A stretch of 64,000 nt of DNA from Luteimonas yindakuii (GCF_004803715.2 NZ_CP039383.2:682001-746000), one strand, 5' to 3'; shown: positions 39,311-48,510, numbered from the stretch's first letter. Numbers and translations: made by a program. The notes: generated by a model not told the origin, from the sequence alone.

Positions 39311-40137
39311 ACCGTCGCGCGCGCCTGCATGAAGGCGTAGAAGAACACCGCATCCGGATCGGTCTGCACCTGGGCGATCTCGCGGCGCATGCCATCCACG
39401 ACCTCGGCGGTGACGCAACCGGCCTCGATCAGCTGGTCGGCCGCCGACAGCAGCAGTTCCTCCCAGAACGCGATCATGGTCTTGCGCAGCGCCGGCTCGC
39501 GGTTGTCGAAATGGAAGGTCTTGACCTCGGTGGAGACGTCGCGGAATCCGCCGGCCAGCAGCAGGTTGCCGAGCTTGGCGCCGATGAACGGATCGCCGCC
39601 GCTGTCGTACTGGAAATCGTTGAAGGCCATCCAGTAGCGCCACACGTTGGGCGAGTACGGGTCGAGCACGAACGATGCGTTCATCACCTCGGTCACGTAG
39701 ACCGGCGCGCCGGGCGCCAGCACCCGCCGCACTTCGCTGAGCACGCGTGCCGGTTTCGGGACGTGTTCGAGCACCCAGCACAGGTAGGCGGCATCGAAGC
39801 TGCGCGGTTCGAACGGCAGGTCGGTGGCATCGGCCTGCTGGAAGTCGTAGCGGTCCTGGAGCCACGGCAGCTGGCCGAGCCGTGCCCGCGCCGCGTCGAG
39901 CTGCGCGGTGCTGAGGTCGACACCGGTCACGTGCAGGTCCGGGAAGCGGCGCAGCAGGATCTCGGTCTGCGCGCCCACGCCGCTGCCGACTTCCAGCAGC
40001 CGCTTTGCGCCGGGGTAGTCGATGTTGCGGAAGATCGTCGATTCGGCGAGCCGGGCCTGGCGCACCAGGCGCGCCTGCTCTGTCGGCGAGAAGCCGTGCA
40101 GGTAGGGAAAGTCGATGCCGGGAGGGAGGTCGCTCAT
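39304..40137 (-). CDS. Class I SAM-dependent methyltransferase
   Basis: A 277-residue protein. The SAM motif I is RLLEVGSGVGAQTEILL near residue 46, motif II VTGVDLSTAQLD near 70, then QQADATDLPFEPRSFDAAYLCWVLEHVPKP (split here as ADATDLPFEP and YLCWVLEHVP) near 100-125. The substrate is not deducible; methyl transfer to a small molecule is more likely than to nucleic acid given the fold. It is alone on its strand between dusB and the YdjM-like gene. Confidence 0.85.
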   Translation of the reverse strand: MSDLPPGIDFPYLHGFSPTEQARLVRQARLAESTIFRNIDYPGAKRLLEVGSGVGAQTEILLRRFPDLHVTGVDLSTAQLDAARARLGQLPWLQDRYDFQQADATDLPFEPRSFDAAYLCWVLEHVPKPARVLSEVRRVLAPGAPVYVTEVMNASFVLDPYSPNVWRYWMAFNDFQYDSGGDPFIGAKLGNLLLAGGFRDVSTEVKTFHFDNREPALRKTMIAFWEELLLSAADQLIEAGCVTAEVVDGMRREIAQVQTDPDAVFFYAFMQARATVY

Positions 40138-40244
40138 GGGCGTGGCGCGTGGAGGGCGAAACGCATTCTAGGAAGCCGGGCGTGTGCGTGCCGGCATGCA
40201 TCCGCAACACTGTGGCGTACTGCCGGCCGCGGCGCGGCCGTACG

Positions 40245-41258
40245 TCAGGCCGCGCTCGACCACTCCACCGCGACGCCGGCAATCAGCGCATCGAAGTAGT
40301 CGCGGGTCAGCGCCAGCTGTGCCTGCGCGGTCTCGGCACGGTTGACCACCGCGCGAAACGCCGCGCGCTGCTCGGCGGAATGCTCGGGGCGGTCCTTCGC
40401 ATACCAGCCCAGGTGCTTGCGTGCGATGCGTACGCCGCTCTGTTCGCCATAGAACGCATGCAATGCCTCGAGATGGCCGAGCAGCACGTCGCGCACCTCG
40501 GCCAGCGTCGGCGGCAGCAGGCGTTCGCCGGTGGCGAGGAAGTGGGCGATCTCGCGGAAGATCCACGGCCGGCCCTGCGCGGCGCGCCCGACCATCACCG
40601 CGTCGGCGCCGGTCCGGCGCAGCACCAGGGCGGCCCGGTCCGGTGAATCGATGTCGCCATTGGCGATCACCGGGATCGCCAGCTGCGCCTTGATCGCGGC
40701 GATGGTGTCGTACTCGGCATGGCCGGTGTACTGCTGGTCGCGGGTGCGGCCGTGGATGGTGAGCGCGGCGATGCCCGCTTCCTGTGCGATGCGCGCGATC
40801 GACGGCGCATTGCGGTGATCGGCATCCCAGCCGGTGCGGATCTTCAGCGTCACCGGCACATCCACCGCGCCCACCACCGCATCGAGGATGCGGCCCACCA
40901 GCGCCTCGTCGCGCATCAGTGCCGAGCCCGCCCAGGCGTTGCAGACCTTCTTCGCCGGGCAGCCCATGTTGATGTCGATGATCTGCGCGCCGTGCTCGAC
41001 ATTGTGACGCGCGGCCTCGGCCATCACCGCCGGCTCGGTGCCGGCGATCTGCACCGACACCGGATCCGGTTCGCCGACGTGGTCCATGCGGTGCAATGAC
41101 TTGCGCGTGTTCCAGAAGCGCGGATCGCTGGTGGTCATCTCCGACACCGCGAGCCCGGCGCCCAGCCGCTTGCACAGCTGGCGGAACGGCTTGTCGGTGA
41201 CCCCGGCCATCGGGGCCAGGATCACGCGGGGGTCGATGCGGTGGGGGCCGATCTGCAT
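40245..41258 (-). CDS. dusB: tRNA-dihydrouridine synthase B
   Basis: A 337-residue FMN enzyme that reduces uridine in the tRNA D-loop. The N-terminus [18 protein letters not shown], the catalytic-cysteine motif [12 protein letters not shown] near residue 98, [14 protein letters not shown] near 168 and [10 protein letters not shown] near 197 place it in DusB. Proteobacterial dusB is commonly followed by fis; here the next 107 bp contain nothing and the next gene is convergent-independent methyltransferase, so fis is elsewhere or absent. rbsK and nupC lie upstream in the same direction. Confidence 0.95.
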   Translation of the reverse strand: MQIGPHRIDPRVILAPMAGVTDKPFRQLCKRLGAGLAVSEMTTSDPRFWNTRKSLHRMDHVGEPDPVSVQIAGTEPAVMAEAARHNVEHGAQIIDINMGCPAKKVCNAWAGSALMRDEALVGRILDAVVGAVDVPVTLKIRTGWDADHRNAPSIARIAQEAGIAALTIHGRTRDQQYTGHAEYDTIAAIKAQLAIPVIANGDIDSPDRAALVLRRTGADAVMVGRAAQGRPWIFREIAHFLATGERLLPPTLAEVRDVLLGHLEALHAFYGEQSGVRIARKHLGWYAKDRPEHSAEQRAAFRAVVNRAETAQAQLALTRDYFDALIAGVAVEWSSAA

Positions 41259-41310
41259 GGCGGCATTGTAGGCGGTGGCGCCAGCGCAGCCGGGCCACGC
41301 CATCCGTCAG

Positions 41311-42273
41311 TCAGGCGTCGGCGCGCAGCAGTGGCATCGACGCCGCCGCACCCGGGCGCTCGGTGGAGGCGGCCGCATAGCGGCTGGCGAAGCGCAGCTG
41401 CGCGCTGAAGGCGCGCTGCGGCTGCAGGGCGATGGCCGCGGCGAGTGCGCCGTTGAAGGCATCGCCGGCGCCGGTGGTGTCGACCACGCGTGCGGGGTGG
41501 GCCGGGATCCTTGCGAATGGCCCGGCATCGCCGAAACGCGCCGGGTCGGCATGGGAGACGAAGCAGCCGGCGCCGCCGAGGGTTACGACCACCGTGCCCT
41601 GCGGCAACAGCGCACGGCACAGCGCGTGCAACGCGCCATCGTCGAGCGCGGCCACCGTCTCGTCGTCGATCACCGCGTGGCCGTGCGCAGCCAGCAGTGC
41701 GGCGAACTCGCTTTCGTTGGGCGTCAGCAGGTCGCAGCTGGCCAGCAGCGCGGCGTCGACGACGGCATCGGCCGGCGCGGGATTGAGCATCGCCAGCGCA
41801 CCACCGCGGCGTGCGTGCGCGAGCGCGGTGGTGACCGCGTCGCGCGGCGATTCCAGCTGCGCCAGCACCACCGCGGCGCCGGCAAGCGCATCGGCATGGG
41901 TCTCGACGAAACCGGCATCGAGCGCGGCGTTGGCGCCCGGGCCGATCACGATCGAGTTGCGGCCGGCGTCGTCGGTGTAGATGCCCGCGGTGCCGGTCGG
42001 TGCATCGCTTGCGTATGCCTGCAGGTCGATGCCGTCGGCAGCGGCGAGGTCACGGGCAAGCGCACCACCGGCGTCATCGCCCAATGCGCAGACGAAGCGC
42101 ACGTCCGCACCGGCACGGCGCGCAGCGACCGCCTGGTTGAAGCCCTTGCCGCCGGGGCCGGTGCTGTACACGCCGGCCAGGGTTTCGCCGGGGCGCGGCA
42201 AGCGCGTGGCACGCCATACATGGTCGACGTTGAACGACCCGACGACGACGACGCCTGCGCGTGCCACTGCCAT
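41311..42273 (-). CDS. rbsK: Ribokinase
   Basis: A 320-residue PfkB-family sugar kinase. VVVVGSFNVDHVWR near residue 7 and TGPGGKGFNQAVAARRAGA near 36 are the ribokinase N-terminal signature; VVDTTGAGDAFNGALAAA near 275 has the catalytic aspartate and anion hole. It phosphorylates ribose at C5. Starting seven bases after the nupC stop, it is in an operon for nucleoside uptake and ribose salvage. Confidence 0.92.
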   Translation of the reverse strand: MAVARAGVVVVGSFNVDHVWRATRLPRPGETLAGVYSTGPGGKGFNQAVAARRAGADVRFVCALGDDAGGALARDLAAADGIDLQAYASDAPTGTAGIYTDDAGRNSIVIGPGANAALDAGFVETHADALAGAAVVLAQLESPRDAVTTALAHARRGGALAMLNPAPADAVVDAALLASCDLLTPNESEFAALLAAHGHAVIDDETVAALDDGALHALCRALLPQGTVVVTLGGAGCFVSHADPARFGDAGPFARIPAHPARVVDTTGAGDAFNGALAAAIALQPQRAFSAQLRFASRYAAASTERPGAAASMPLLRADA

Positions 42274-42280
42274 GCCGACC

Positions 42281-43576
42281 TCAGGCAAACGTGGTCAGCA
42301 CGCCGGCGATGGTGGCGGTCATCATCGTGGCGATGGTGCCGCCCAGCACCGCGCGCAGGCCGAAGCGGGCGAGGTCCTGGCGCCGGTCGGGCGCGAGCCC
42401 GCCGATGCCGCCGATCTGGATCGCGATCGAGCTGAAGTTGGCGAACCCGCACAACGCATAGGTGGCGATCAGCCGGCCCTGTTCGCTCAGCGCCACGCCC
42501 TCGACGCGGCCGTTGACGATGTCGGCCAGCTGCAGGTAGGCGACGAACTCGTTGATCACGACCTTCTGGCCGATCAGCGAGCCGACCACGCCGGCGTCCG
42601 CCCACGGCACGCCGATCACCCAGGCGATCGGCGCCAGCACGAAGCCGAAGATGGTGGCGAGGTCGAGCGGACGGCCCAGCGATTCCTGCAGCCCGGTGAT
42701 CTCGCCGATCCACGTCAGCGGCGCGTTGATCATCGCGATCAGCGCGATGAAGGCCAGCAGCATCGCGCCGATGTTGAGCGCCAGCCGCAGGCCGTCGCCG
42801 GCACCCGCTGCCGCGGCGTCGATGATGTTGCTGGTGGTCTTCTCGACCTCCATCTTCACCGTGCCGCGGGTCAGCGGCTCGCCGGTTTCCGGGATCAGGA
42901 TCTTGGCGATCACCAGCGTCGCCGGCGCCGCCATGATCGAGGCTGCCAGCAGGTGCTTGGCATAAAAGGCCTGTTCGACCGGGTCGCCGCCGCCGAGCAT
43001 GCCGACATAGGCCGCCAGCACGCCGCCGGCGATATGCGCCATGCCGCCGATCATCATCGTGATCAGCTCGGATTCGGTCATCCGCGAGATGTACGGGCGC
43101 ACCGTCAGCGGCGCTTCGGTCTGGCCGATGAACACGCTGGCGCAGACGCTGGTGGTCTCGGCACCGGACACGCGCATCACCTTGGTGATCGCAAGCGCCA
43201 TCACCCGCACCACCGCCTGCATCACGCCGAGGTGGTACAGCACCGCCATCAGCGAGGCGAAGAAGATGATCGTCGGCAGCACCTGGAACGCGAAGATGAA
43301 CCCGTAGGTGTCCACGTCCATCAGGTTGCCGAAGATGAAGCTGGAACCGGCGTTGACGAAGCCGAGGATCTTCACGAACCCGTGGCCGAGCCAGTCGAAG
43401 ACCTCACGCCCGCCCGGCACCAGCAGCACCAGCGCGGCGAAGGCGATCTGCAACGCGACGCCGGTGCCGACCAGCACCCAGTCGACGCGACGCTTGTTGT
43501 TGGAGAACAACCAGACGATGCCGAGGAGCACCACCAGTCCGAACAGGCCGAATCCGACCCGTGCCAGTACTTCCAT
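42281..43576 (-). CDS. NupC-family concentrative nucleoside transporter
   Basis: A 431-residue inner-membrane transporter with about ten helices. Diagnostic segments are FVFGNLM-like GSSFIFGNLMDVDTYGFIF near residue 78, the nucleoside-binding GQTEAPLTVRPYI near 150 and TRSELFAVM-like MTESELITMMIGGMAHIAGGV after it, and CGFANFSSIAIQIGG near 380. It couples nucleoside entry to a proton or sodium gradient. It heads the unit nupC-rbsK, with dusB 52 bp beyond. Confidence 0.93.
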   Translation of the reverse strand: MEVLARVGFGLFGLVVLLGIVWLFSNNKRRVDWVLVGTGVALQIAFAALVLLVPGGREVFDWLGHGFVKILGFVNAGSSFIFGNLMDVDTYGFIFAFQVLPTIIFFASLMAVLYHLGVMQAVVRVMALAITKVMRVSGAETTSVCASVFIGQTEAPLTVRPYISRMTESELITMMIGGMAHIAGGVLAAYVGMLGGGDPVEQAFYAKHLLAASIMAAPATLVIAKILIPETGEPLTRGTVKMEVEKTTSNIIDAAAAGAGDGLRLALNIGAMLLAFIALIAMINAPLTWIGEITGLQESLGRPLDLATIFGFVLAPIAWVIGVPWADAGVVGSLIGQKVVINEFVAYLQLADIVNGRVEGVALSEQGRLIATYALCGFANFSSIAIQIGGIGGLAPDRRQDLARFGLRAVLGGTIATMMTATIAGVLTTFA

Positions 43577-43674
43577 CGAGTGCCCCTGGGCGCCAGCAGA
43601 CCGCGCAGCGTAGGGGAGGGCGCCGGCGGGGGCAATATCACGGAATCTTCACGCGCCGCTGGATGCCTGTTCAG

Positions 43675-44799
43675 TCAGCGCTCACGGGCGACCACGCGGT
43701 CACCGCCATCCGCCTTGGCCTGTTTGAGGCGACGATCCGCCACGCCCAGCAGGGCGGAAGCGTCGCCCCCGTCCTGTGGCCACGCGGCCAGCCCCGCGCT
43801 GAAACGCAGGGTGACGCCGTCGCGCCCGCGGCCGGGCTGGAACGGACGCTCCGCCAGCAGCCGGCGGTGACCATCCAGTCGCTCCCACGCGCTGCCGATC
43901 GGGCTGCGCAGCAGCAGCACGAACTCCTGGCCACCGATCCGCGCCGCGTGCTCGCCTTCGTGGAGCAACCCTGACAGTCCCGCGGCGACATGCCGCAGGG
44001 CGCGGTCGCCGGCCGGGTGCCCGGCGACTTCGTTGATGCGGCGGAAACCGTCGAGATCCAGCAGGGCCACGCTGAGGCTGCGGCCACTGGCGCGCGCGTC
44101 GGCGAAATCCTGTGGCAGGTGCTGCAGCAGCCAGGCACGGTTGGGCAGGCCGGTCAGCGCGTCATGGCCGGCGACGGTGATCAGGCGCTGGATGCGGCGC
44201 ACGACCACCGCGGTAATGCCGGTGACGATCGCCAGCAGCACCAGCCGTTGGCCCAGCGTGCCCAGCGACACCACGCCGTAGGCATACGACGCGGGCAGTG
44301 CGTCGCCCGGTGCGAGTGCCGTGACCAGCCACCACAGCGCCGCGTACTGCGCGATCGCGAGCGCACCGGTGTACAGCGCGAGGCGCACGTCGTTGCGCAA
44401 TGCGGTGAGCACGATGGCCACCGCGTAGAAGCACCACACCACCATGCTGTTGAGACCGGCCGCCGGGTCGTCGCGCGCGAGCAGCACCAGCACCAGCGTG
44501 GTCACGCTGACGTCGTGCGTCGCGGTCGCCAATGGCAGCCAGCGCACGCGACGCCGTGCAAGCGCAAGCCACAGCTGGGCGCTTGCATTGACCACCACCG
44601 CCGCCGCCAGGCCGATCGCGACTTCGCGGCCGTCTCCATCGAGCGCGGCAAGCAACGGCAACGACAGCACCAGCAGCGACAGCAATGCGCGCACGCGCGC
44701 GACCAGCAGTTCGCCATCGGCGCCGGTGTCGAGCAGCAGCGCGTCCGGGCGCGAGAACAGCCCGGGCACCCCGCCTGCAGGTTTCGATGCGTCGCCCAT
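43675..44799 (-). CDS. Membrane GGDEF-domain protein with altered active site
   Basis: A 374-residue protein. Residues 35-200 hold five or six membrane helices; a GGDEF domain begins near 208 (LITVAGHDALTGLPNRAWLL). The signature loop reads ARIGGQEFVLLL, with Gln where the metal- and substrate-binding Asp/Glu of GG(D/E)EF should be, and no RxxD product-inhibition site upstream. DLDGFRRINEVAGHPAGD is intact. Cyclic-di-GMP synthesis is therefore doubtful; a GTP- or c-di-GMP-sensing role is an alternative. ATG 44799 is used. It is divergent from the aldo/keto reductase. Confidence 0.85.
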   Translation of the reverse strand: MGDASKPAGGVPGLFSRPDALLLDTGADGELLVARVRALLSLLVLSLPLLAALDGDGREVAIGLAAAVVVNASAQLWLALARRRVRWLPLATATHDVSVTTLVLVLLARDDPAAGLNSMVVWCFYAVAIVLTALRNDVRLALYTGALAIAQYAALWWLVTALAPGDALPASYAYGVVSLGTLGQRLVLLAIVTGITAVVVRRIQRLITVAGHDALTGLPNRAWLLQHLPQDFADARASGRSLSVALLDLDGFRRINEVAGHPAGDRALRHVAAGLSGLLHEGEHAARIGGQEFVLLLRSPIGSAWERLDGHRRLLAERPFQPGRGRDGVTLRFSAGLAAWPQDGGDASALLGVADRRLKQAKADGGDRVVARER

Positions 44800-44888
44800 G
44801 GTCTCCCCGCACGCGGCCCCGCCCGGAGCATAGCGCCGGCCCACCGCCACGGCTCGCTACACTGGAGCGCCGTCCCTGGAGCCTCCCG

Positions 44889-45860
44889 ATGCAGTACCGC
44901 CGACTCGGCCAGTCCGGCCTGCAGCTGTCCGCGCTGTCGCTCGGCGCGTGGGCCACGTTCGGCAGCCGCATCGGCCGCGGCGAGGCGCGCGAACTGGTCG
45001 CCGCCGCCTGGGACCACGGCATCAACTTCTTCGACAACGCCGAGGGCTACGTCCATGGCGATGCCGAGCGGATCATGGGCGATGTCATCGGCGACCTGCG
45101 GCTGCCGCGCGATGGCTACTGCGTGTCGAGCAAGGTCTACTTCGGCTCGGCCGCCGAGCCGCGCCCGACCCAGCGCGGGCTCTCGCGCAAGCACGTGCAC
45201 GACGCCTGCCACGCCGCACTGCGGCGGCTGCGCGTGGACTACCTCGATCTGTTCTTCTGCCACCGGCCCGACCCGGATACGCCGGTCGCGGAAACCGTAT
45301 GGGCGATGGACACGCTGATCCGCCAGGGCAAGGTGCTGTACTGGGGCACCTCGGAATGGCCGGCCGAGCGGGTGATGGAAGCCGCCGACCTCGCGCGCAA
45401 GCACCGGCTGCATCCGCCGACGATGGAGCAGCCGGAATACAGCCTGTTGCACCGCCGGCGCGTGGAGCTGGAATACGCACCGCTCTACGGCGAACTGGGC
45501 CTGGGCACCACGGTGTGGTCACCGCTGGGCTCCGGCCTGCTCACCGGCAAGTACAACGACGGCATCGCCGACGACAGCCGCCTCGGGCAACCGGCCTACG
45601 CCTGGCTGCGCGAGCTGCTGCTCGAGGATCCCTCCCGGCTGGAGCGCGCGCGTGCCTTTACCGGCCTCGCCGCCGAACTCGGCATGGCGCCGGCGCCGCT
45701 GGCGATCGCCTGGTGCCTGCGCAACCCACATGTGTCGACGGTGCTGACCGGCGCCAGCCGCGTGTCGCAGTTGCTGGAGAATCTGCAGGCGCTGGAGCTG
45801 CTCGAGCGCGTCGACACCTCGGCGTGGCGGCGGATCGAGGCGGTGACGCGGGAACGCTGA
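44889..45860 (+). CDS. Aldo/keto reductase (potassium-channel beta-subunit-like)
   Basis: A 323-residue TIM-barrel NADPH oxidoreductase. The catalytic tetrad appears as Asp and Tyr in NFFDNAEGYVHGDAE, Lys in CVSSKVYFG and His in DLFFCHRPDPDTP. MQYRRLGQSGLQLSALSLGA and SPLGSGLLTGKYNDG are typical of the AKR6 (Kv-beta-like) branch. ATG 44889 follows a TACACT box at 44858-44863. The substrate is unknown, probably aldehydes. Confidence 0.92.
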   Translation: MQYRRLGQSGLQLSALSLGAWATFGSRIGRGEARELVAAAWDHGINFFDNAEGYVHGDAERIMGDVIGDLRLPRDGYCVSSKVYFGSAAEPRPTQRGLSRKHVHDACHAALRRLRVDYLDLFFCHRPDPDTPVAETVWAMDTLIRQGKVLYWGTSEWPAERVMEAADLARKHRLHPPTMEQPEYSLLHRRRVELEYAPLYGELGLGTTVWSPLGSGLLTGKYNDGIADDSRLGQPAYAWLRELLLEDPSRLERARAFTGLAAELGMAPAPLAIAWCLRNPHVSTVLTGASRVSQLLENLQALELLERVDTSAWRRIEAVTRER

Positions 45861-45913
45861 CCCGGGTCAGGGCAGCGCCGCCGGTCGGCGTGTCGGGAGC
45901 GCCACTTGAGCGT

Positions 45914-45932
45914 CGTAATGAGAATCATTATT
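45914..45932. promoter_or_regulatory. Fur box upstream of hemP
   Basis: CGTAATGAGAATCATTATT matches the 19-bp Fur consensus GATAATGATAATCATTATC at 15 positions. The box lies 30 bp before hemP and would block transcription when iron is sufficient. Confidence 0.88.
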
Positions 45933-45961
45933 GTCGCGGCCTCCCCTACCGAGGCTGCCGA

Positions 45962-46159
45962 ATGTCGCTCGATCGTTCGCCCGACCCTCTCCACGACCCC
46001 TCGGCGCCAGTGCCAGCGGCCTATGCCGCGGCGCCGGAGCAGCTCCTGCTCGACAGCGCCCGCCTGCTGGCCGGCCAGCGCGAGGTCTGCATCCGCCACG
46101 GCAACGAGCTCTACCGCCTGCGCCATACCCGCAACGACAAGCTGATCCTGACCAAGTAG
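45962..46159 (+). CDS. hemP: Hemin uptake protein HemP
   Basis: A 65-residue protein. The conserved C-terminal half is LLLDSARLLAGQREVCIRHG then NELYRLRHTRNDKLILTK, which is the HemP family. The N-terminal 30 residues are variable. HemP is needed for haem uptake and in some species activates the haem receptor gene. A Fur box lies directly upstream, as known elsewhere. It is a lone gene here: the next gene is convergent and no TonB-dependent receptor is nearby. Confidence 0.9.
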   Translation: MSLDRSPDPLHDPSAPVPAAYAAAPEQLLLDSARLLAGQREVCIRHGNELYRLRHTRNDKLILTK

Positions 46160-46162
46160 CAG

Positions 46163-47206
46163 TCAACCGGCATCCGGCGGCGGTGCCGGCGGTGCCGGTG
46201 GCCTCGGAGCGGCCGGCGGGCGCGGGGGTGCGGGCGGTGCCGGCGGCGCCACCAGGCGCAGCGACCGCTGCCGAGGTACCGCGACGTCGGCGGTGCCGGT
46301 CCTGCGGTCGCGCAAGTAGGTGATCGATACGCGCTCGCCTTCGTCGCGGTCGCGCAGGCGCTGCATCACGTCGCGTGGCGTCGCGACCGGCTGGCCGTCG
46401 ACGCGCTGGATCACATCGCCCGCGCGCAGGCCATCGATGCTGCCGGTCGACAGCACCAGCACGCCACGGTCGGCGCCGAAATAGCGTCCGAGGTCGGCAT
46501 CCAGCGCGGCGAGGTTGAGCCCGCTCCAGCGCACCGCCGACAACAGCCGTGGCGTGCCGCAGTCGCTGCCCTCGCAGTTGGCGTCGACACCGGCGGCCGC
46601 CAGCGCACGTGCGACCTCGTCGCCAATGCCGCTGGTGGCGATGCGCACGCGCTCGCCGACCTCGCGCATGTCCACACCGTCGAGCCCTTCGCGCACGCCT
46701 TCGAGCGTGCGCGCGAGTTCGGTGCCGGACAGCACCGCCACGCCGGTACCGGGGCGTGGGGTCACGGTGACGGACGCGCGGCGAGCCGCACGCTCGTAGT
46801 CGAGCCGCACCGGCGTGGTGGCGGTGAGGCCACGCAGCAACCCGCGCGCGTTGTCCAGCCGCAGCTCGCCATCGCGGCCGAGGATGGCGGTGCCGCCGAT
46901 GGCGACGAGGCGGTCGCCGCTGCGCAGTCCGGCATCGTCCGCCGCGCTGCCGGGGGTGACCGCGGCGATACGCACGCCGGCATCGGCATCGGGTGCAAGC
47001 ACCACGCCCAGGACCGGTCGGGTGTGCCGGCGCACTGCATGCGCTGCGGTGTCGGCGGACAGCGCGGCGACACGGGCCGCCGCGCGCTGGAGGTCGGCAC
47101 GCGCCTGCTCCAGGGTACGGCTATCGCTGTCCTGGGCACTGGCGGCACCGGTGACCAGCGCAACGGCAAGCGCGAGCGCGGCGATGGCAGGGGGGCGGCG
47201 GATCAT
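46163..47206 (-). CDS. Secreted PDZ-domain protein
   Basis: A 347-residue protein with a signal peptide (predicted cleavage after ASA near residue 24). A heptad-like segment (residues 30-55) precedes the first PDZ domain (about 62-135: GVVLAPDADAGVRIAAVTPG, GLRSGDRLVAIGG). A second PDZ lies at about 235-305 (RGVLVLSTGSIDGLRAGDVI, RVDGQPVATPRDV). The tail is proline-rich. No protease domain is present. It is third in an ECF sigma/anti-sigma cluster, so it may sense or be regulated by envelope stress. A CGGAG site precedes ATG 47206. Confidence 0.82.
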   Translation of the reverse strand: MIRRPPAIAALALAVALVTGAASAQDSDSRTLEQARADLQRAAARVAALSADTAAHAVRRHTRPVLGVVLAPDADAGVRIAAVTPGSAADDAGLRSGDRLVAIGGTAILGRDGELRLDNARGLLRGLTATTPVRLDYERAARRASVTVTPRPGTGVAVLSGTELARTLEGVREGLDGVDMREVGERVRIATSGIGDEVARALAAAGVDANCEGSDCGTPRLLSAVRWSGLNLAALDADLGRYFGADRGVLVLSTGSIDGLRAGDVIQRVDGQPVATPRDVMQRLRDRDEGERVSITYLRDRRTGTADVAVPRQRSLRLVAPPAPPAPPRPPAAPRPPAPPAPPPDAG

Positions 47207-47238
47207 GGTCGTCTCCGGATAGAGGATGGGTGGAAAAG

Positions 47239-47766
47239 TCAGTCGATCTGCACCAGTGCGGTGTCGAAGCGCGAACCCTGCGCGGCAAGCCACGAGCGTT
47301 CGCCTTCGAACTGCACCAGCGCGAGCAGGGTGTCCACGCGCGAACGCCACAGTCGTTCCCGCGCCTGCGGGTCGAGCGCCGGGTCGCCCAGGCCGGCATC
47401 GATCTCGGCCAGGCGCAGTTCGAGCTCGCCGGACATCAGTGCCGCGGTGCCGCTTGCGACCCGGTCGTCGGCCAGCAACGGCAGCAGTGCCTCGAGCCGC
47501 GCGGATTCATTCTGCAGGGTCGCCACGTCGCTCGCAGGCGCGGGCGGGGCAGGCGCGTCGGGTGCGAGCCAACGCACCGGCAGCGCGACGGCGAGCAGCA
47601 GCGAGGCGGCCAGCGCGGTCCACAGCGGCCAGCGCCGCGGGCGTGGCGTCGCCCGGGGCAGCCGGTGTGCGATAGCGTCCCAGCCGCCAGCAGCTGGCGA
47701 CGCCAGCGGCAGGCGGGCGAAGGCCTCGGGCCAGGTGGCGGGCGGCGGCATGTGGGGATTGGTCAT
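47239..47766 (-). CDS. Single-pass membrane protein, likely anti-sigma factor
   Basis: A 175-residue protein: cytoplasmic N-terminus of about 45 residues (with PEAFARLPLASPAAGGWDAI), one membrane helix (WPLWTALAASLLLAVALPV) and a periplasmic helical C-terminus of about 105 residues. It lacks the zinc-binding HxxxCxxC of ZAS domains. The ATGA overlap with the ECF sigma gene, topology and size fit an anti-sigma factor. I infer that role from position; there is no sequence signature. Confidence 0.65.
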   Translation of the reverse strand: MTNPHMPPPATWPEAFARLPLASPAAGGWDAIAHRLPRATPRPRRWPLWTALAASLLLAVALPVRWLAPDAPAPPAPASDVATLQNESARLEALLPLLADDRVASGTAALMSGELELRLAEIDAGLGDPALDPQARERLWRSRVDTLLALVQFEGERSWLAAQGSRFDTALVQID

Positions 47767-48428
47767 GGCAACGCTCCGGCGGATGCGGGGGACGGTGTTT
47801 CGAGCAGTTCGCGCAGGCGACGGGTGCCGCGCGCGACCTGCGATTTGGAGAAGCTGGGCGTGCGTTCCATCAGCGCGCCGATCTCTTCGTGGGTGAAGCC
47901 TTCGGCGTGGTACAGCCAGAGCACGCTGCGGGTGATCACCGGCAGGCCGGCCAACGCGCGCTGCAAGGCGGCAGCGTCGGCGGCGGCGCTCGGCGGTGGC
48001 ACGTCACCGGCAAGCTCGTGCTCGTCGACATCGAGATGGCCTTCGAAGCGGCGTCCACGACGCAGCCGCATCAGCGCCTCGTTGACCGCGATCTGCCGCA
48101 GCCAGCCCCAGAACGGGCAGGCGCCGCGGAACTCGCCGATGCTATCGATCATCTTCAGCATCGTGTCCTGCAGCACGTCGGCCGCAGCCTCGCGGTCGCC
48201 GCAGATGCGCAGCGCCAGCGTGAACGTCGGCCGTTCGAACCAGCGGTACAGCTGCTCGAACGCGGCGCGCTCGCCGGCCCGCGCGCGCTGCAGCAACGCG
48301 CCGGGCACGTCGATCGCGAAGCCCGACGCCGACGTGGGCGGCGGTGGCGACATCGCGACGGGCGGCGCGCCTGCGGCCTGCAATGGGTGGCTGGACAGTG
48401 GCATCGATGGGTTAGATGCAGTGGGCAT
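47763..48428 (-). CDS. ECF-subfamily RNA polymerase sigma factor
   Basis: A 221-residue protein. After a 40-residue Pro/Ser/Ala tail, region 2 runs from about 48 (FEQLYRWFERPTFTLALR, AADVLQDTMLKMIDSIGEFR, FWGWLRQIAVNEALMRLRR) and region 4 from about 160 (LAGLPVITRSVLWLYHAEGF, THEEIGALM). The N-terminal tail is longer than usual, so a later Met (residue 9 or 26) may be the true start. It directs expression of an unknown regulon, probably its own operon, and is controlled by the coupled membrane protein. Confidence 0.9.
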   Translation of the reverse strand: MPTASNPSMPLSSHPLQAAGAPPVAMSPPPPTSASGFAIDVPGALLQRARAGERAAFEQLYRWFERPTFTLALRICGDREAAADVLQDTMLKMIDSIGEFRGACPFWGWLRQIAVNEALMRLRRGRRFEGHLDVDEHELAGDVPPPSAAADAAALQRALAGLPVITRSVLWLYHAEGFTHEEIGALMERTPSFSKSQVARGTRRLRELLETPSPASAGALP

Positions 48429-48470
48429 GGAAAGCGTCGCAACCGCGGACGCCGGGTCACACCCCAGCCC

Positions 48471-48476
48471 TATACT
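48471..48476 (+). promoter_or_regulatory. Candidate -10 box for the stomatin-NfeD genes
   Basis: TATACT, a near-consensus -10 box 35 bp before ATG 48511. It lies in the 82-bp gap divergent from the sigma factor gene. Confidence 0.5.
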
Positions 48477-48510
48477 CCGTCACGGGGAACAATCACACGA
48501 GGGATCACTC

